The notes below the pieces were generated by a model. The model saw only the letters and a program-made list of their open reading frames with translations, ran no database searches and was not told the DNA's origin. Source: Clostridium omnivorum (lineage in GTDB: Bacteria > Bacillota > Clostridia > Clostridiales > Clostridiaceae). Taken from it: a stretch of DNA of 64,000 nucleotides. Position numbers and translations under genes: made by a program. This document shows positions 1 through 10,264 of the stretch, piece by piece (the first letter of the stretch is position 1; each line of letters starts with the position of its first letter). Where the stretch lies: contig NZ_BRXR01000001.1 of assembly GCF_026012015.1 (NCBI RefSeq), positions 3,807,501-3,871,500 of the forward strand, read 5' to 3'.

Positions 1-2182
<2,182 letters not shown>

Positions 2183-2260
2183 AAATATTCTTAATCTGTT
2201 CAGTCTTGAGAGAATAATATTCTTTCAAAGGAAACTCGCTCAACAGAGTTGAGGAGTACT

Positions 2261-2294
2261 GATTTGTTACCAAAATCGAAGATTTTGACAAATC
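2261..2294 (+). other. Hairpin in the 23S-tRNA spacer
   Basis: Two nested stems, GATTTGT/ACAAATC and CAAAATC/GATTTTG around a gaa loop, make a near-continuous hairpin 13 bases before the tRNA. No T-run follows, so it is more likely an RNA-processing stem than a terminator; that role is inferred. The spacer 2183-2306 holds no 5S rRNA gene. Confidence 0.55.
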
Positions 2295-2306
2295 ATGCAT
2301 ACATAT

Positions 2307-2381
2307 TCCGTGGTAGCTCAATGGCGGAGCATTCGGCTGTTAACCGAAGGGTTGGAGGTTCGAGTCCTCTCCACGGAGCCA
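2307..2381 (+). tRNA. tRNA-Asn (anticodon GTT)
   Basis: A 75-nt cloverleaf with acceptor arms TCCGTGG (2307-2313) and CCACGGA (2371-2377), discriminator G and an encoded CCA (2379-2381). The anticodon loop CTGTTAA puts GTT at 2339-2341, which reads asparagine codons. The T arm contains the expected GGTTCGAGTCC. It lies about 125 bases after the 23S rRNA end on the same strand and ends in its own terminator, so it is probably the last gene of the rRNA transcript. Confidence 0.97.
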
Positions 2382-2399
2382 GTTCTTTTTTTGTGGATT

Positions 2400-2436
2400 A
2401 ACTCTAATGATACTTTGTATTGTTAGAGTTTTTTTA
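2400..2436 (+). terminator. Intrinsic terminator of the rRNA-tRNA operon
   Basis: Arms AACTCTAA (2400-2407) and TTAGAGTT (2423-2430) are followed by a run of T, 19 bases after the tRNA. Confidence 0.8.
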
Positions 2437-2604
2437 TATTATAAAGCCGAAAAGTTTTGAATTTTGTTAAAAAAACTCAAGTATAGTAGTTTGTTTGGGA
2501 CATTTATGGTATTATATATTAGATTGGATTAATTGAAAAAGTATAGCCTTATTGAGAAATACACTCATTTTGTATAGTACAATATATAATATAGGAGGAT
2601 AAAT

Positions 2605-5061
2605 ATGTTTTTTGATAAGAGTAAGAAACAGAATGTTTTAGAGACAGAAAGAACAATACATGAAAAAACTATAGTAAAAAATGCTAAGGACTTAAAAGTA
2701 GTTAATAGGCAAAAATATCAAAATTTAATATCTTTAAGATTGTTTAATGAAGCAGAAGAAGTATTGGATATGACTAAAATGCTTCTAAAATCTGTTGAAG
2801 ATATAAATATTGAAATGGAAAAGCATGGGGAACATGTAAATAAAACAGTTCAGGTATCTTCTGAAGTAGGTGCTTTTTCTGAGGAAGTAAGTGCAAGTGT
2901 AGAAGAAACTATGAATGAGATTGAAGATACATTAGAAAAAGCAAAACTTGGACAAATTGCAGTTAATAATGTAATAAGTAGTATAGATGTAGTTCAAAAT
3001 ACAGTTGAAAGCATGAAGAATGTAATATTGGAATTAGAGGAAAAGTCTAATAAAATTAAAGGTATAGTTGATACAATAAAAGGTATAGCAAAAACTACAC
3101 ACCTACTTTCTCTAAATGCAAATATTGAAGCTGCTCGAGCTGGTGAAGCTGGAAGGGGATTTTCAGTAGTTGCAGGAGAGGTTAAAAAACTTGCAGAAAA
3201 TAGCTCAAGTTCTGCTGATGAAATAGACTTTATTATTTCAGAAATAACGAAGGTTACTGATGAAACACTCAATATTATTATGAAAGGTATTGAGAAGGTT
3301 AATGAAAGCTCATGTGTAGCGGAAGATGCAGTAACAGCAATAGATGAAATGATGAGTTCAGTGGAAAGAACGAGAAACATATCAAACAATATACATACTG
3401 CAGTAAAGGATCAGGCTGATAAAAATCAATTTATGATATCTGTAATAGATGATTTAGTTGAAGTATCAGAAAAAGTAAGGAATTTTAATGAAAATATATC
3501 TGTTAACGTTGATAGACAAAAGGCATCATTAAATACACTAAAGGGTACAATAACTAATTTAACAGAAATGTGCACTAATGATAAAAGTGAGGAAGCTTCA
3601 AAAACTATGTTCACTTTAAGTGTAGAGAGTCCAAAGTTTTTTGACCCTGCAAAGATTACAGAAATAAACGACACAAATATTGTACAAGCTATTTATATGG
3701 GCTTAGTGAGATTTGGAAGCAGTACTGAAGTTATAGGCGCAATTGCGAGAAACTGGCACTTAGAAAGTGATAATGTAACATGGAATTTTAATTTAAGAAA
3801 AGATATGAAATTCCATAATGGAAGAAATATAACTGCCAGGGATGTAAAGTATTCCTATGAGAGATTGTTAAGTAAGGAAGTTGACTCACCAAATAGATGG
3901 TTTTTATCAGTTATAAAAGGAGCAGATGATTTTTATAAAGGGAGGAGCAAAGAAGTAGCTGGTATAGTAGTTGTTAATGACTATAATATTAAACTAGTAT
4001 TAGATTTCCCATATAGTTCATTTGTTAACAATTTGGCACACTGCTCTTGTTCTATACTTCCAAAGGAATGCATAAATAAAATAGAAACTGAACCAGTAGG
4101 GGCAGGACCATTTAAATTTGTAAAATGGGATAAAATAAATAAAGAAATTATATTAGAAAAATTCCAAGGATATGCACTTGGTGAGGCTTTAGTTGATACA
4201 GTTAGACTTAAAATGGAACTTGAAAATCCTGTAAATAGCTTTATTGAAGGAAATTTAGACTATATTTCTGTTAATGGAGCAAATATAAATAAAATTAAGG
4301 AAAGCAGCTATAATATAAATTTAGCGCAGTGTATAGGTTCTAGATTCATTACATTTAACTACAGAAGCAGCAATCCGCTTATTTCTAATAAAGAAGCAAG
4401 ACAAGCTATAAGCTATTGTATAGATAGAGAGAGAATTATTAAAGAAGCTTTAGGAGGCAATGAAGTACTTGCAAAAGGACCATTCCCAACTAGCGTATTA
4501 GATAATCCTAATGCAGTGACTTATAGCAGAAATGTAAATAAAGCAAAGGAATTATTAAGAAGAAGTGGAGTAACATCAAATAATTTAACTTTAAATATAA
4601 ATAAAACGGGTTCAAACTCTAATTTCCAAAGCATATTAGCAGGTATCCTAGGAGAAAACTTAAAAGAGATTGGAATAAGTTTGAAGGTTGTTGAAATAAA
4701 CTCCAAGGAATATTATGCAGAGGAGAATTTAACAAAGTGTGATATGTTTATATATGGATGGTTAGGTGATTCTGGAACAGCAGATAATTTTATAGAACCT
4801 CTAATTGATATTAATAATGCATCTAATAGGAGTAAATATAATAATCCAAAGCTGATGGAAATGCTAAGCGAAGCTAAGAAAACTAAAAATCCATATAAAT
4901 ATAAAGAACTGTTGTGTAAATTAGAAAATATAATGATTGAAGATGCTACATGGGTTTACTTGTCAACAATTTGTACTTCTTTTGCATGTCAAGAAAATGT
5001 AAAAGGATTAAGAATAAATCCATTAAATTTAATAAAGTATGAAGATATGTGGATTGAATAA
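2605..5061 (+). CDS. Soluble methyl-accepting chemotaxis signalling domain fused to a family 5 solute-binding domain
   Basis: The 818-residue product has two halves. Residues about 60-320 form a long coiled coil with the highly conserved chemoreceptor hairpin tip (LLSLNANIEAARAGEAGRGF, about 166-185), which in this family contacts CheA and CheW. Residues about 332-818 match the SBP_bac_5 family of peptide/nickel binding proteins (FDPAKI, FHNGRNITARDVKYS, GAGPFKF, NKEARQAI). There is no signal peptide, transmembrane helix or HAMP domain, so both halves should be cytoplasmic. SgrR is a known precedent for a cytosolic SBP_bac_5 sensor. The start is set by AGGAGG seven bases before ATG. It is a single-gene unit between terminators, with no chemotaxis gene nearby. 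An intracellular ligand sensor feeding the chemotaxis array is inferred; the ligand is unknown. Confidence 0.9.
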   Translation: MFFDKSKKQNVLETERTIHEKTIVKNAKDLKVVNRQKYQNLISLRLFNEAEEVLDMTKMLLKSVEDINIEMEKHGEHVNKTVQVSSEVGAFSEEVSASVEETMNEIEDTLEKAKLGQIAVNNVISSIDVVQNTVESMKNVILELEEKSNKIKGIVDTIKGIAKTTHLLSLNANIEAARAGEAGRGFSVVAGEVKKLAENSSSSADEIDFIISEITKVTDETLNIIMKGIEKVNESSCVAEDAVTAIDEMMSSVERTRNISNNIHTAVKDQADKNQFMISVIDDLVEVSEKVRNFNENISVNVDRQKASLNTLKGTITNLTEMCTNDKSEEASKTMFTLSVESPKFFDPAKITEINDTNIVQAIYMGLVRFGSSTEVIGAIARNWHLESDNVTWNFNLRKDMKFHNGRNITARDVKYSYERLLSKEVDSPNRWFLSVIKGADDFYKGRSKEVAGIVVVNDYNIKLVLDFPYSSFVNNLAHCSCSILPKECINKIETEPVGAGPFKFVKWDKINKEIILEKFQGYALGEALVDTVRLKMELENPVNSFIEGNLDYISVNGANINKIKESSYNINLAQCIGSRFITFNYRSSNPLISNKEARQAISYCIDRERIIKEALGGNEVLAKGPFPTSVLDNPNAVTYSRNVNKAKELLRRSGVTSNNLTLNINKTGSNSNFQSILAGILGENLKEIGISLKVVEINSKEYYAEENLTKCDMFIYGWLGDSGTADNFIEPLIDINNASNRSKYNNPKLMEMLSEAKKTKNPYKYKELLCKLENIMIEDATWVYLSTICTSFACQENVKGLRINPLNLIKYEDMWIE

Positions 5062-5063
5062 AA

Positions 5064-5098
5064 AATAGCCTGATGAATCTCATCAGGCTATTTTTTTT
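5064..5098. terminator. Bidirectional terminator
   Basis: Perfect 13-bp arms AATAGCCTGATGA / TCATCAGGCTATT with a 3-base loop and T-runs on both strands. It serves the convergent chemoreceptor-like and metallo-beta-lactamase genes and overlaps the stop of the latter. Confidence 0.9.
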
Positions 5099-5972
5099 CA
5101 ACTTTATTTCCATCACTGATTAAAAGTATACTTCCATCTAAATCAGTTCTATATATTTTAGAATTTATGCTTTTAAGGGAGGTTAAAGTTTCTTTATGAG
5201 GATGACCATAATCATTATCTTTTCCACAGCTTATAACTGCAATTTTAGGTTTTACCTTTTCTAAAAATTCCTTTGAAGTTGAAGTAGAACTACCATGATG
5301 TCCTACTTTTAGCACATCACAGGATAAATCAGATTTGTTAAGAAGAATTTCTTTTTCACTTAGTTTTTGAGCATCTCCGGTAAATAGAAATTTTGTATTA
5401 CCATATGTTAGTTTAATTACTGCTGAATAGTTATTAACATCATCATACTTACTGCTATTAGGAGCTAACATCTCACATTCTACTTTGTCATCAAGCTTAA
5501 AAGAAACACCAGTCTTAGCAACATTTATTTTATTATTTTTCTTTTTTAGTGCATCAACCATGTTTTCAAAAGCGTTTGTAGAACTAGTGATCTTAGGTGC
5601 GTAAAACTTTCCAACTTGAAAATTATTTATTATTTCAGCCATACCTCCAATGTGATCTTCATGTGGATGAGTTGCAACAATGTAATCAAGTTTATTTACT
5701 CCTTGCTTTTTTAAGTAGGACTTTAACTTTTCTTTATGGTCTTTATCCCCAGCATCGATTAAGAGGTTCTTATTATTGATTTGAACCAAAATAGAATCAC
5801 CTTGACCAACATCAATATAATGAACTCGCAATATGTTGCTAGGATAACTTTCATTTGATGTAGTGCTTGCCTGTTTATTTGCTGAGCATCCAGCAAATAA
5901 AATAACAGATATTAGAAAGTAAATAAGTATATTAGTAATTTTACTATTAATTTTCAAATATTTCATCTCCAT
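5088..5972 (-). CDS. Secreted lipoprotein with metallo-beta-lactamase (ComEC-type) fold
   Basis: A 294-residue protein. It has a basic N-terminus, a hydrophobic segment (about 13-27) and a lipobox LFAGC whose Cys29 would be lipidated, so it should sit on the outer face of the membrane. The remainder resembles the soluble MBL domain of ComEC: HYIDVGQGDS (51-60), the metal-binding motif THPHEDHIGG (101-110), FTGDA and KVGHHGS. ComEC-like MBL domains are metal-dependent and nuclease-like; the substrate here is not shown. The first of two in-frame ATGs is used, but GGAG abuts the second (5966), so the start could be two codons later. It diverges from plsC. Confidence 0.85.
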   Translation of the reverse strand: MEMKYLKINSKITNILIYFLISVILFAGCSANKQASTTSNESYPSNILRVHYIDVGQGDSILVQINNKNLLIDAGDKDHKEKLKSYLKKQGVNKLDYIVATHPHEDHIGGMAEIINNFQVGKFYAPKITSSTNAFENMVDALKKKNNKINVAKTGVSFKLDDKVECEMLAPNSSKYDDVNNYSAVIKLTYGNTKFLFTGDAQKLSEKEILLNKSDLSCDVLKVGHHGSSTSTSKEFLEKVKPKIAVISCGKDNDYGHPHKETLTSLKSINSKIYRTDLDGSILLISDGNKVEKK

Positions 5973-6033
5973 CTTTAAAATGTCATAAATAGTTTATCAT
6001 TAATCTCTATATTTTTAAAGGGATTTGAGCAAC

Positions 6034-6062
6034 TTGAAAAAAATTGTACAAACTAGTATAAT
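6034..6062 (+). promoter_or_regulatory. Sigma-A type promoter of plsC
   Basis: TTGAAA (6034-6039), a 17-base spacer and TATAAT (6057-6062), 33 bases before the plsC start codon. Confidence 0.75.
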
Positions 6063-6095
6063 TTTAAGTAGATTATATTAGAGAGGAATAGAGAA

Positions 6096-6809
6096 ATGAG
6101 GACAGTTTTATTCTTTTTATATTTAGCTGGATATTTAGTCATGACTTTATTTAAGGCTTTAAAATTGAGATTTAAGCTAAAAAGTGGAAAAGTAGAAGCG
6201 GATAAATATTTATTTGAAACTACCCGTAAATGGGGACAGGCAATGATGAAAAATATAGGAGTAGACGTGGAAATGGTTGGCATGGAAAATATTCCTGAAG
6301 GTACTTGTTTATTTGTAGCTAATCATGAGAGTTATGCAGATATTCCGTTGATGCTGGGATATCTAGAAAAGCCTATTGGTTTTATTGCTAAGAAGGAGAT
6401 GGAGAATGCTCCTATAATCAGTTTTTGGATGAAAAAACTTCATTGTATTTTTATGGATAGAAGTAATATAAGAGAATCTGTTAAATCAATAAACGAAGGG
6501 ATAGAAAATCTAAAAAGTGGTTATTCTATGGTTATTTTTCCTGAAGGTACAAGAAGTAAAGGAAAAGGCATGAACGAGTTTAAAAAGGGTAGTATGAAGC
6601 TTGGTATTAAAGCTGGTGTTCCAATAGTTCCAGTAGCCATTGATGGAAGCTATAAGGTATATGAAGGAAATGGCAACAAAATAAAACCTGCTAATGTAAG
6701 AATTAAGATTTTTAATCAAATAGATCCTAAAAGCCTTTCAAAGGAAGATCAAAATAATTTGGCTGAAACAATTGAAAACATGATTAAAGGTGAGTTAAGC
6801 AATAAATAA
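6096..6809 (+). CDS. plsC: 1-acyl-sn-glycerol-3-phosphate acyltransferase
   Basis: A 237-residue acyltransferase that would convert lysophosphatidic acid to phosphatidic acid at the inner membrane face during phospholipid synthesis. An N-terminal hydrophobic helix (about 4-18) is followed by the catalytic HX4D motif NHESYAD (His77, Asp82) and the substrate-binding FPEGTRSKGKG near 149-159; a proline-rich strand VPIVPVAIDG follows, as in the PlsC family. Length is normal. GAGG lies upstream of the chosen ATG and a good promoter lies at 6034. It is a single-gene unit. Other members of the LPLAT superfamily are possible, but the motifs favour PlsC. Confidence 0.9.
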   Translation: MRTVLFFLYLAGYLVMTLFKALKLRFKLKSGKVEADKYLFETTRKWGQAMMKNIGVDVEMVGMENIPEGTCLFVANHESYADIPLMLGYLEKPIGFIAKKEMENAPIISFWMKKLHCIFMDRSNIRESVKSINEGIENLKSGYSMVIFPEGTRSKGKGMNEFKKGSMKLGIKAGVPIVPVAIDGSYKVYEGNGNKIKPANVRIKIFNQIDPKSLSKEDQNNLAETIENMIKGELSNK

Positions 6810-6840
6810 GAGTTATGCAAATGCATAACTCTTATTTATT
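6801..6840. terminator. Long palindromic terminator between convergent genes
   Basis: A nearly perfect 19-20 bp inverted repeat centred at 6820/6821 (core AGTTATGCA/TGCATAACT) covers the stop codons of both plsC and gapN. The T-rich outer arm replaces a separate T-run. Confidence 0.75.
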
Positions 6841-8287
6841 GAATATTTAACACAGTAACCTTTGGTCTAGTCATAGCTTCAATACTGTATTTAATGCCTT
6901 GGGTTCCTAAGCCAGAGGATTTTATTCCAAGGAAAGGAAAATGGTCTGGACTTCTTTCTGGTTTATTATTTATTTGTACAGTTCCTACTTCTAGCTTTTC
7001 AGAAATTATAAAAGCATGGTTTATGTTGTTCGTGAATACTGATGATTGAAGTCCATATTTTGATTTATTGGCAATATCAATAGCCTCATCTATACTACTT
7101 ACTCTTATAACTGGTAAAACGGGACCAAATGGCTCTTCCCAAGCGACCCTCATATCAAGAGAAACATTATCAAATAAAGTTGGATAGATTAGATTGCCAA
7201 CTCTTTTATTTCCAGTTATAAGTTTAGCGCCTTTAGCTAGAGCATCATTAATTAAATCCTGTACGTAATCTGCAGCTTTATCATCAATGAGAGGAGTTAT
7301 ATAAGCCCCTTCTTGCGGCAATCCAACTTTAAGTGTTGAAATTTCTTTTACCATGCTCTCAATAAGCTTATCGGCTACATCATTCATTACTAAAACTCTT
7401 TTAACTGCAGTACACCTTTGACCAGAATTGCTAAAAGCTCCAGAAACAATTGACTTTGCTGTATTTTCTATGTTAGCATCAGATAATACAATGGCAGCAT
7501 CTTTACCACCTAGTTCCATTATCATGGGCACCATTCCTGCAATGAGAGCTATATGTTTTCCAACCTCTGTGCTTCCTGTAAAATTGATAAAATCTATGGC
7601 ATCACGTGTAACAAGGTAATCTCCTATTTCAGAAGATTTACCAGTTATCGAATTGAGAACTCCTTTAGGAACACCAGCTTTATTAAATACTTCACACAGC
7701 ATCAAGGAGCTTATTGCACCTTGTGTAGCAGGCTTTAATACTACACTATTACCAGCAATTAGAGCTGGTGCAATTTTAGAGGCTGCTAAGTTTATAGGAT
7801 AATTGAATGGAGATATAGCAAGTACAACCCCTACAGGGTGCCTAGTTATTAAAGATATTTTATTTTTATTAAAACCAGGAAAGGTATCCCCAACTAGAGT
7901 CTTACCTTCTAAATTTTTACCTGCATCAGCTGTATATCTAATAAACTCAGCAGTTCTTTTTACTTCTGACTCGGAAGATGCTTTATCTTTTGAAACCTCA
8001 AGTTGAAGCATATTTGATATTGGCTCTAGATTTTCTTCAAGTATATTAGCGGCTTCATGTAAGATTTTTGCTCTTTCATATAGTGGAACTTCAGCCCAAG
8101 CCTTTTGTGCAGCTCTAGAGTTTGTAAGTACTGTATCTACTTCATCTTTGCTTAGAGCTTGAATTTTGCCAATTGGTAAGTTATTGCATGGTGAAAAAAT
8201 TTCGATTAAGTTGCCATTCTTTGAATTTATCCATTGGCCATCATAGAGAAATTTATACACGTTTTCCTTCATTATATTTTCAAACAT
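6836..8287 (-). CDS. gapN: NADP-dependent non-phosphorylating glyceraldehyde-3-phosphate dehydrogenase
   Basis: A 483-residue aldehyde dehydrogenase superfamily enzyme that would oxidise glyceraldehyde-3-phosphate directly to 3-phosphoglycerate, making NADPH and bypassing the ATP-forming step. Visible family residues are the Rossmann GSTEVGK, the general base in MELGGKD (about 255), the catalytic Cys in NSGQRCTAVKR (about 289), EEPFGPVLPVIRV, and the C-terminal PERSPDHFPFLGIK block typical of GapN rather than other aldehyde dehydrogenases. GAGGTG lies 5 bases upstream of the ATG at 8287; an alternative ATG is 5 codons in. The gene follows a small coiled-coil gene on the same strand by 77 bases with no terminator seen between them. 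Confidence 0.9.
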   Translation of the reverse strand: MFENIMKENVYKFLYDGQWINSKNGNLIEIFSPCNNLPIGKIQALSKDEVDTVLTNSRAAQKAWAEVPLYERAKILHEAANILEENLEPISNMLQLEVSKDKASSESEVKRTAEFIRYTADAGKNLEGKTLVGDTFPGFNKNKISLITRHPVGVVLAISPFNYPINLAASKIAPALIAGNSVVLKPATQGAISSLMLCEVFNKAGVPKGVLNSITGKSSEIGDYLVTRDAIDFINFTGSTEVGKHIALIAGMVPMIMELGGKDAAIVLSDANIENTAKSIVSGAFSNSGQRCTAVKRVLVMNDVADKLIESMVKEISTLKVGLPQEGAYITPLIDDKAADYVQDLINDALAKGAKLITGNKRVGNLIYPTLFDNVSLDMRVAWEEPFGPVLPVIRVSSIDEAIDIANKSKYGLQSSVFTNNINHAFIISEKLEVGTVQINNKPERSPDHFPFLGIKSSGLGTQGIKYSIEAMTRPKVTVLNIQ

Positions 8288-8317
8288 AAAAACACCTCAA
8301 TTCTATACCTTATTATC

Positions 8318-8348
8318 TGCAAATAATTGACTTTTATTATGCAAATAA
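8318..8348 (-). promoter_or_regulatory. Direct repeats upstream of gapN
   Basis: TGCAAATAA occurs at 8318-8326 and again at 8340-8348, a 22-base period (about two helical turns), in the 77-base gap before gapN. This spacing suits a dimeric regulator. No regulator is identified and the AT-richness makes chance possible. Confidence 0.3.
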
Positions 8349-8364
8349 CAAATTTCTCATAGAA

Positions 8365-8658
8365 TTAAGGTCTTTTAAGAAGTAATTCTTGAAGTATTGA
8401 TATTTTTTTATTTAGGTTTTTATTGTTTTTATCTAGTAAGCCTATTTCGTTTTCAATCAAAGCATTTTCTTTTCGAATTTGTTTTAGCTCGAATAAAAGC
8501 TTGTTGTTTATTTCTATTTTATTGTTCACAATAGGCTTTAACATTTCCTGAATTGTTCTCTGTTTATTGAATATAAAGCATAATCTATTGTAAAATCTAT
8601 TTATATATATAAATATTAACTTTGGAATACTAAGTATAAAATGATATAAGTTTTTCAT
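8365..8658 (-). CDS. Small hypothetical protein, membrane-proximal helix plus coiled coil
   Basis: A 97-residue protein I do not recognise. Residues about 5-30 are hydrophobic and aromatic with interspersed basic residues (FILSIPKLIFIYINRFYNRL), suggesting a membrane-associated helix. Residues about 38-92 are a charged heptad-like region predicted as coiled coil. GGTGGTGAT precedes the ATG at a normal distance, supporting a real gene. It diverges from the coiled-coil gene at 8739, and gapN lies downstream on the same strand. No function is assigned. Confidence 0.6.
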   Translation of the reverse strand: MKNLYHFILSIPKLIFIYINRFYNRLCFIFNKQRTIQEMLKPIVNNKIEINNKLLFELKQIRKENALIENEIGLLDKNNKNLNKKISILQELLLKRP

Positions 8659-8738
8659 AATATCACCACCATATTAATATAATCGGACAAAATTCATAAA
8701 AGTAAAGATAAAAAATAAATTTAGATTGGAGGTAAGGA

Positions 8739-9215
8739 ATGGATAAGAAGGGTGCTTTTGATTCTAGAAGGGTTAATGACTATTACATAAGGGCAAAAGA
8801 GAATGAGATAAAGAAACTTGATGAAAAAAGGATAAGCTTAGAAAAACAAATTTTAGCTGGAAAAGAGAAATGTGATGAAAATAAAAAACTACTAAACAGG
8901 ATAGAAACGGAAAATCAGGCACTTAAACAGCAGTATGTGAACTTGGTACGAATGGTTGAAAGCAAAGGATTAACTTTTGATATTGCTAATAACAATTATG
9001 ATGTAAAAGAATGGGATAGCCTTATTCTAGCAAAAAGGGGATTAAGTTATATTGTTTTATCAAAAAAAGGTGATGAATTAGAAATACTAGATAAAGATAC
9101 AAGTATTATTTTAAAAGATTTACTAAAGGAAAAAACGAACTATAGTTTTGTTGTTGTTAGGGTAACGAGTAAAACTATAAGGGCTCAGCTTAGGATAAAT
9201 AAAGTATCAGAATAG
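8739..9215 (+). CDS. Hypothetical protein, N-terminal coiled coil and small C-terminal domain
   Basis: A 158-residue protein of unknown function. Residues about 15-70 are rich in Lys and Glu with heptad-like spacing and are predicted as a coiled coil. Residues about 80-155 alternate hydrophobic and polar positions (YIVLSKKGDELEIL, YSFVVVRVTSKTIRAQLRI), consistent with a small beta-rich domain. There is no signal peptide or membrane helix. GGAGG lies 9 bases before the ATG. It is transcribed away from the other coiled-coil gene (8365-8658) and converges with the DUF1836 gene on a shared terminator. Confidence 0.7.
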   Translation: MDKKGAFDSRRVNDYYIRAKENEIKKLDEKRISLEKQILAGKEKCDENKKLLNRIETENQALKQQYVNLVRMVESKGLTFDIANNNYDVKEWDSLILAKRGLSYIVLSKKGDELEILDKDTSIILKDLLKEKTNYSFVVVRVTSKTIRAQLRINKVSE

Positions 9216-9230
9216 ATACCTTATTTATCC
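9193..9230. terminator. Bidirectional terminator between convergent genes
   Basis: Arms GGATAAATAA-a-GTATC (9193-9208) and GATAC-c-TTATTTATCC (9215-9230) around a 6-base loop include the stop codons of both flanking genes. Confidence 0.7.
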
Positions 9231-9826
9231 TTTGGGCTAAAATAATTGTCTATAAGCCTTTCTGCCATCCTTTTTTGAAGATTTGCAGAATCAACAAGCA
9301 TAAATATAGTCAAAAGTAGCTTTGAAAGCTCTGCATTAGAACTATTAAATTGTGATAATTCATCTTCGATAGATTCAAACTTTTTTAAAGAATCTTCCAT
9401 GAATATTTCTACATCTTTTTTTTGAAGATTTAAAAAGGCTGAATAAATGCTATCAAGATTTTCTGACTTGTTGTTTTCATCTAACGTATCAATCAAAGGG
9501 GATAGTAATTGTCCAATATCATTAATTGATAAAGTCTGCTTGAGATTATATATTAGTACTAGAAGTATGATTTGATTCTTATTGTACTTTTTTCCTTTAA
9601 TTGGAGTCAAAAGCTTGTCTTTAGTATAATTGTTTATCATAGTTTTTGTCAGAATTTTATCAGTTTCATAGCGCTTAGAAGCCTTTAGTTTATCATCGAA
9701 TAGAGTTGTTACTTGATCCATATAAAGATCAACACAAGGAATATCAGTTGGCTTAATTTCACCTTGATCAGAAATTTCTTTTAATAAATTTATTAGTGTA
9801 GCTTTATCTATATTCAAGTTTATCAC
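9221..9826 (-). CDS. DUF1836 domain protein, probable helix-turn-helix regulator
   Basis: A 201-residue protein whose middle (ILTKTMINNYTKDKLL, KKYNKNQIILLVLIYNLK, LSINDIGQLLSPL, about 57-115) matches the DUF1836 family of Firmicutes. That region looks like a MerR-type winged helix-turn-helix: a TKTMINNYT recognition segment followed by a helical body. It is therefore probably a DNA-binding or adaptor protein, but target and ligand are unknown. There is no membrane segment. The reverse-strand sequence TAGGAGTGATAAAC lies before the ATG. It is a single gene between a terminator and a 438-base gap. Confidence 0.75.
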   Translation of the reverse strand: MINLNIDKATLINLLKEISDQGEIKPTDIPCVDLYMDQVTTLFDDKLKASKRYETDKILTKTMINNYTKDKLLTPIKGKKYNKNQIILLVLIYNLKQTLSINDIGQLLSPLIDTLDENNKSENLDSIYSAFLNLQKKDVEIFMEDSLKKFESIEDELSQFNSSNAELSKLLLTIFMLVDSANLQKRMAERLIDNYFSPKDK

Positions 9827-9933
9827 TCCTAATTTCTTATATTATAAAAACTAAGGTAAATTCTAATGAATAAATATTAATCATAGTTAATTATAGATTT
9901 TTTTTGAAAAGTTTACAAGTAAATAAAGTGTAA

Positions 9934-9985
9934 TAAAATATTATAAAACTGATTACAATATAAACCAAAAGTTTATAATATTTTA
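9934..9985. repeat. AT-only inverted repeat in a 438-base gene-free gap
   Basis: The gap 9827-10264 holds no gene I can support. Within it TAAAATATTATAAA (9934-9947) is repeated inverted as TTTATAATATTTTA (9972-9985), 14 perfect pairs, with a third similar tract just after. It consists only of A and T, so it may be chance or a flexible promoter-region element. A small hairpin GTGAAG/CTTCAC lies at 10211-10228, close before the pepD start. Confidence 0.35.
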
Positions 9986-10264
9986 TAATAATATTATAAT
10001 GAGATAGTTTGCAAAATATAAATGAAAGAAATACAACATTATTTGTAAATTTTATATTGAAAAGCAGTAAATTTCATATGTTTCTTACTTATTATTTAAA
10101 ACAAGTCTTGATTTTTGTGCAAGATTGTGTTCAAATAGAAGTTGAAGGGGTATATACTACAGACTATTTAAGCTGAATTTATCTGTATTGTAAAATACCT
10201 TTTTATTAATGTGAAGTTTTTCCTTCACAATTATAATTATTTCTGTAAGGAAAGGATGATTCGA

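Noticed and set aside
2183-2306. Possible 5S rRNA gene between 23S and tRNA-Asn
   Set aside because: The spacer lacks the conserved 5S segments and is barely long enough; only a hairpin is present.
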